From Nanobdellota archaeon (GTDB taxonomy: Archaea > Nanobdellota > Nanobdellia > SCGC-AAA011-G17 > JAFCDX01): 7,154 nt of DNA. The stretch is from NCBI GenBank assembly GCA_018816585.1, contig JAHIVQ010000031.1, positions 1 to 7,154 on the forward strand, written 5' to 3'. Below are positions 3,619 through 7,154 of the stretch, one piece after another (the first letter of the stretch is position 1; each line of letters opens with the position of its first letter). The position numbers and the translations under genes were made by a program. A model generated the notes under the pieces. The model made no database searches. It saw only the letters and a list, made by a program, of their open reading frames with translations, and was not told the origin of the DNA.

Positions 3619-4318
3619 TCGTTTTTGAAAGCTTTATTTCTGTTAAAGTTAATAAAAATATAAATATTAAAAAAATAAGAGTAGTTAATAATAGAAATAT
3701 GAAATTAAGAGTTCCAAGTATTGAGAGTATTACTAAAAAACTAGCAAATAAAGATATTAATCCTAAAAATGCCCATAAAATATAAAATAAGAATTGTTTA
3801 GGTTTAATATTAAGTGGTTTTTTTAATGCTATTTTTAATGGTTTGTCTAAATTTAAATATAAAATTAGCAAGTAATATAACATAAAAAATAATATTATTA
3901 GAAATATCCAATTAAACAATAAAAATTTGAATAAGATTATAGTTACTAAACAAAATGGAATTGTGATTAAAGCAAATTTTAATATATAATTCTTAAGGTT
4001 TTTTGATTTTGAAAGTATAAAGAAGATATTTCCTTGAAATAATACCCAGATTATGAATAATACTAAAGGAATTAATAAATATTGATATAACATAAAGTTA
4101 CTTGCCTGACTTGTTATTGAATTAATTGTAGTTTGTGCTTCTGCAATATTTGTTGTTACATTTTGTGACAAAGCTGTTTGTAATTCTGCTAATTTAGGGG
4201 TTGCATCTCTTAAAAAAGTAACATAATTTACTATTTGCTCTTTTATTAATACAAATAATATAATCAAAGATACAAAAAATAATACATTCATTGAAAATAT
4301 TTTAATTTTATCTTTCAT
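3605..4318 (-). CDS. Six-helix integral membrane protein, hypothetical, coupled to the cell-wall hydrolase
   Basis: I do not recognise a family. The 237-residue protein has hydrophobic segments at about 7-25, 80-102, 111-130, 134-156, 175-198 and 203-226. Between the first and second lies a hydrophilic, helix-prone loop of about 50 residues rich in Thr, Gln and Asn (PKLAELQTALSQNVTTNIAE and onward), likely outside the cell. Positive residues sit between helices 2 and 3 and between 4 and 5 (KSKNLKN, KKPLNIKPK), consistent with an inside location by the positive-inside rule. The ATG begins one base after the stop of the hydrolase gene (TAA-A-ATG), so the two are almost certainly cotranscribed and coupled. 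It could anchor, export or control the hydrolase; this rests on position only. No catalytic motif is seen. Confidence 0.82.
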   Translation of the reverse strand: MKDKIKIFSMNVLFFVSLIILFVLIKEQIVNYVTFLRDATPKLAELQTALSQNVTTNIAEAQTTINSITSQASNFMLYQYLLIPLVLFIIWVLFQGNIFFILSKSKNLKNYILKFALITIPFCLVTIILFKFLLFNWIFLIILFFMLYYLLILYLNLDKPLKIALKKPLNIKPKQFLFYILWAFLGLISLFASFLVILSILGTLNFIFLLLTTLIFLIFIFLLTLTEIKLSKTILTK

Positions 4319-4319
4319 T

Positions 4320-7154
4320 TTAAACCGCGACTAGATTCTTATTATAATATTCATCTACAGCATTTGCTATTACATTTGCTATTTTATCTTGGTTATTATT
4401 TAAAATATTACAATGATTTGGATTTTCATGACTACCTAATTCTATAAGTGCAGTTGGGGTATTAGATCTACATAAAACACCTAAAGAAGATGATGACCCT
4501 TCTCCAACTCTACCTGCCCAATCATCACCATAAATAGTAAACTTGCTACCTAATATTTTTGTTGTTGAATCTGAAATTAAATTCTTTTGTATTACACTTG
4601 CCAATAATCTGCTCTCAGGAAGAACTGTAGTCTTATAGGTACAAGGCAAAGTATAAGGCTTACTCTGTCCAACACAATCCCAACCAATTCCAATTGGATA
4701 GTTTGAATTTCTCGGGTCTAAATTTGAATTTTTACATCCAGGTTTATCTGTTCTGTATTCTAAGTTTGGATTATTATCATTACAAATAATTATACTTCCT
4801 TCTTTAGTTGAACCAGAATCAGAATGTAAACTTATAGCAAGATCACAATCTTGTTTACTTATATCATATCCTCTCCAACTATTATCACAACCATCAGTTA
4901 ATGATTCTGGACTGATTGTTCTTGTATCTGATGATCTTGTTATATAAGTATTATATCCTTTATTTTTTAATATTGTCCGTAATTTTAGTCCAATTTGTAA
5001 GTTTTCTACAGCTTCAGAACCACAAAATCCTCTATTATCTTGATTATTATGCCCGGGATCTATACACACTTTAAAATTATTTTTAGCTATTTGAGAAGTT
5101 GTTATAGGTTGTGTATTAACATCTTCACTTTCAACAAAATTATCTGATTCTATTATATTTTCTATTACTCTTTTATAAGATATAAGATATTTTTCTATAC
5201 CAGAAATATAAGTTGTACATGAAGTATCTCTAGAAAATTTACATTGATTAATATTAGTTATAGGCCATGTCTTTGCATTACATACTGCTTCTCTCCATCT
5301 ATAAGTCCCAAATTCATAATGCCAATCTTCATTTACATAATTAACCCATCCAGCATTACACATAATACCATATAAAATAGAATTACCTGCTGAACCCACA
5401 TTATAACCTGTTATAGGCTTTCCATCTTTTAACAGTTGAACATCTATTGCTCCCCCACTAGAATGAGGGCAATGTTGATAATTATCTGGATTTTTTGGAT
5501 CACCATTTGGACCACAAACAAGAGTCCTTGATTTTTGACCATAATTAGATAATATCATTTGATCATAAGGTGATCTATAAGCAGAAATTATATTTATTTT
5601 GTAATCTGCATTATCTTTTATACTTATTTTTTCTAATTCATTATTTAAATTTTTTAAACCATCTTGTGTTTTAGCACTTAAAGTACATCCATAATTCCTC
5701 CAAGCACTACATGTAATACGCCTAAATCCACTTAAGGTTTGTCCATTAGAAGCAAATTTAATTAGACTATCACCACTTATAATATTCAAACCCCCTTGTG
5801 TAGAAGTTGTTTGTGTTTTAGCATTACATACCTTACCATCCCATAAACAAGTATTGGAACATTGATTACAATCAGGTTGTGTTTTAAACTTCGTTGCACA
5901 ATCTCCAGATGTTGTTGGACAGTCTTGACAAATAGGAATATTAAAATTAAAGATAGAGGTTAAAGAATAACAATTTCCATTTGCCAAAGTTTTACATTCT
6001 TCTGTACTACAAAGTTTTGTATCTAAATAACCTCCACCACAATCTGAACATTTAGAAGTTGATATAGTTGTTGTAGATGGTGGTTGTGTAGTTTCTGTTT
6101 GTATATTACACTCATAACCACTTGGGCAAGGAGTAGTAGATGAACAAGTATAAGGCCCCAATGTTTGTGGTGCATTTTGTTTAAGAACAAAATCTTTAAC
6201 TGTAACAGAATAATAACCTAAAATTTTATATTTTACTTCTTTCAATTTAAAGACAAATATTCTCTCATCAGAACAATCTATTTCTTTTGCTTTTCCAACA
6301 TCTGTCTGTTGAAATTCTATAGAACCACAAGATGTACTAATTTTTAAGGAACCTGTTTGATCATCTTTAAATTCTCCTGATTGAGTAATTGTAAAAGCAG
6401 GATAATTTTGTAAATGAGAAGGCTTATCACTAGTTAAAGTCAATTCTTCATTTTTATAAACCGGTTCTTTAGTGAAAGTTTCTTGTTTTATAACACATTT
6501 GCCACTTGACCATTGACATTTACTACATTGAGTGCATTCATCTGATTTTAATCCAGAACAATCTGTAGGACATGTATAACAAGCACCATTAACAAAATTA
6601 TAAGATTTAATATTTGTCAATCCAGAAGTTTGATAACAATCTGTACCATAAACATCAAGTGCATTACATTCAACTTTTTCACAGATATCTGTAAGAAGAG
6701 TTATAGGATCATAAAATTTACCTCCACAATTACTACATGATATAGTTGATGGTGTTGTTCCTTTTGGTACACAAATTCCTTGAGCTTCTTTTGTTTTAGT
6801 TTCTTGTCCACCAACACCTTGAGGAGTTTCTGTAGTAACAGGAATTATTTTTACTGGAGGACTAATAGTTGCTGCAATAGAAACATAAATTTCTCCTATA
6901 CTTCTCTTTGCCTTAGTTCTTGAATCTGGATCTAATGAATATTCAGAAATTTGCCTATAATTATAAGTAACTGATAGAATATTACCTTGTTCATCTGTGA
7001 ATGGTTCAGTTTCTCCTTCATTAAGCAACTTAACTAGTTCATCTTTTTTTGTTGTAATTTCTTTTTTGTATTCTTCTTTTTTAGTGTCTAATTTTCCAAG
7101 AGTATATTGGCTTTTTTGTGCATCAAATAATTGTGCTCTTAATATAGCAAACTG
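4320..7154 (-). CDS. Secreted Cys-rich bifunctional peptidoglycan hydrolase (M15 peptidase + Amidase_3), 5' end outside window
   Basis: The frame is open to the right edge, giving 944 visible residues numbered from that edge; the true start and any signal peptide lie outside. Order: helical, probably coiled-coil segment (1-50); Pro/Thr-rich linker; Cys module A (140-220); beta-rich region (225-328); a CSSTTPCPSGYEC segment and Cys module B (369-443); M15-type zinc peptidase (about 457-632) with SAYRS (Arg527), HSSGGAID (His564, Asp571) and EDWH (Glu609, His612); helical linker; Amidase_3 (about 694-937) with DPGH (His702), Glu714, LHSD (His777) and IELGSHEN (catalytic Glu905). The families cleave stem-peptide bonds with D-amino acids and the MurNAc-L-Ala amide. 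Both sites look intact. The many Cys imply a disulfide-rich extracellular protein. It is followed at once by a six-helix membrane protein. Base composition looks like its neighbours. Confidence 0.92.
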   Translation of the reverse strand, partial: QFAILRAQLFDAQKSQYTLGKLDTKKEEYKKEITTKKDELVKLLNEGETEPFTDEQGNILSVTYNYRQISEYSLDPDSRTKAKRSIGEIYVSIAATISPPVKIIPVTTETPQGVGGQETKTKEAQGICVPKGTTPSTISCSNCGGKFYDPITLLTDICEKVECNALDVYGTDCYQTSGLTNIKSYNFVNGACYTCPTDCSGLKSDECTQCSKCQWSSGKCVIKQETFTKEPVYKNEELTLTSDKPSHLQNYPAFTITQSGEFKDDQTGSLKISTSCGSIEFQQTDVGKAKEIDCSDERIFVFKLKEVKYKILGYYSVTVKDFVLKQNAPQTLGPYTCSSTTPCPSGYECNIQTETTQPPSTTTISTSKCSDCGGGYLDTKLCSTEECKTLANGNCYSLTSIFNFNIPICQDCPTTSGDCATKFKTQPDCNQCSNTCLWDGKVCNAKTQTTSTQGGLNIISGDSLIKFASNGQTLSGFRRITCSAWRNYGCTLSAKTQDGLKNLNNELEKISIKDNADYKINIISAYRSPYDQMILSNYGQKSRTLVCGPNGDPKNPDNYQHCPHSSGGAIDVQLLKDGKPITGYNVGSAGNSILYGIMCNAGWVNYVNEDWHYEFGTYRWREAVCNAKTWPITNINQCKFSRDTSCTTYISGIEKYLISYKRVIENIIESDNFVESEDVNTQPITTSQIAKNNFKVCIDPGHNNQDNRGFCGSEAVENLQIGLKLRTILKNKGYNTYITRSSDTRTISPESLTDGCDNSWRGYDISKQDCDLAISLHSDSGSTKEGSIIICNDNNPNLEYRTDKPGCKNSNLDPRNSNYPIGIGWDCVGQSKPYTLPCTYKTTVLPESRLLASVIQKNLISDSTTKILGSKFTIYGDDWAGRVGEGSSSSLGVLCRSNTPTALIELGSHENPNHCNILNNNQDKIANVIANAVDEYYNKNLVAV
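4344..5075 (-). other. Amidase_3 domain (N-acetylmuramoyl-L-alanine amidase)
   Basis: This part encodes the C-terminal zinc amidase. Expected ligands are His702 of DPGH, Glu714 four residues before an Asn-Leu pair, and His777 of ISLHSDS; the catalytic Glu905 sits in LIELGSHEN. It ends in a helix (IANVIANAVDEYY) as the family does. Insertions around 784-840, with extra Cys pairs, make it longer than usual bacterial forms. Confidence 0.9.
5259..5786 (-). other. M15-type D,D-/L,D-peptidase domain (VanY/VanX-like)
   Basis: Key residues follow the M15 order: Arg527 in SAYRS, His564 and Asp571 in HSSGGAIDV, then Glu609 and His612 in NEDWHYEFG after an AGWVNY segment. Extra Cys residues (for example in WRNYGC, VCGPNGD and QHC) suggest disulfides. 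Whether it is a carboxypeptidase, dipeptidase or endopeptidase cannot be told. Confidence 0.85.
5826..6050 (-). repeat. Cys-rich module B of the hydrolase
   Basis: It begins CSDCGG and ends CLWDGKVC. Its Cys spacing, CY near the middle, CQDCP, and the final C-x2-C-x3-C-x-W ending (CNQCSNTCLW) repeat the plan of module A, pointing to an internal duplication. The ending resembles a PSI/plexin-type Cys knot, but I cannot assign a family. Confidence 0.7.
6495..6737 (-). repeat. Cys-rich module A of the hydrolase
   Basis: It begins CSNCGG and ends CQWSSGKC, with ECTQCSKCQW matching the end of module B. Both modules follow a Ser/Thr-rich linker. Such modules may bind a surface ligand or act as rigid spacers; this is inference. 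Confidence 0.7.

Noticed and set aside
7026..7028. TTG as the start codon of the hydrolase gene
   Set aside because: The frame continues without a stop for 42 more codons to the window edge, encoding a helical, coiled-coil-like stretch. No SD lies before the TTG, so the gene is treated as 5'-truncated by the window.
3605..7154. The hydrolase region as recently acquired bacterial or viral DNA
   Set aside because: By eye, base composition and codon choice match the neighbouring archaeal genes, and no integrase, transposase, terminal repeat or tRNA-adjacent attachment duplicate is seen. Ancient transfer of the domains remains likely.

Overview
The window is AT-rich and clearly archaeal. It encodes the archaeal/eukaryotic-type ribosomal proteins S8e (eS8) and L37e (eL37), an archaeal Sm-like (LSm) protein, and an intron-containing tRNA-Leu without an encoded CCA end. 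Compact genes, strong AT bias, small proteins, a HEPN/nucleotidyltransferase pair and a very large Cys-rich secreted protein suggest a DPANN-type lineage (Woesearchaeota/Pacearchaeota-like). That lineage call is inference from gene style, not from a tree.

Layout. 1-297: a small membrane-anchored protein on the minus strand with a strong Shine-Dalgarno (SD) site. 298-693: a 396-bp gene-free stretch holding a 13-bp palindrome, a GC-richer island with overlapping, mutually exclusive hairpins and a short direct repeat, and a TATA box. 694-1029 (+): a small protein with a receiver-like pattern but no phospho-acceptor. 1075-1452 (-): S8e. A divergent promoter region follows, then a tight plus-strand cluster: LSm (1552), a TPR protein (1778), L37e (2175, only 57 aa) and tRNA-Leu(UAG) with a 31-nt intron (2378-2492).

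2564-3428 (-): a HEPN protein and an overlapping MNT-type nucleotidyltransferase, whose SD lies inside the HEPN gene. Upstream, 3424-3521 carries three near-identical 17-bp palindromes at about 40-bp spacing. One covers the HEPN start codon and the predicted transcription start, and a second sits just upstream of the likely TATA box. This looks like an autoregulated toxin-antitoxin-like module.

3605-7154 (-): a two-gene unit. The upstream gene runs off the right edge of the window (at least 944 codons). It encodes a secreted-looking, disulfide-rich protein with duplicated Cys modules, then an M15-type D,D-/L,D-peptidase domain, then an Amidase_3 (N-acetylmuramoyl-L-alanine amidase) domain. 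The catalytic residues of both domains are visible. One base after its stop begins a six-helix membrane protein. Both enzyme domains belong to families that act on bacterial peptidoglycan, which archaea lack, so this is the most interesting item in the window. It could act against bacteria (attack, feeding or host interaction).

The first genes of transcription units (LSm, HEPN, probably S8e) have TATA-like boxes about 25 nt before the ATG, implying leaderless mRNAs. The nucleotidyltransferase and the 78-aa gene use clear SD sites instead.
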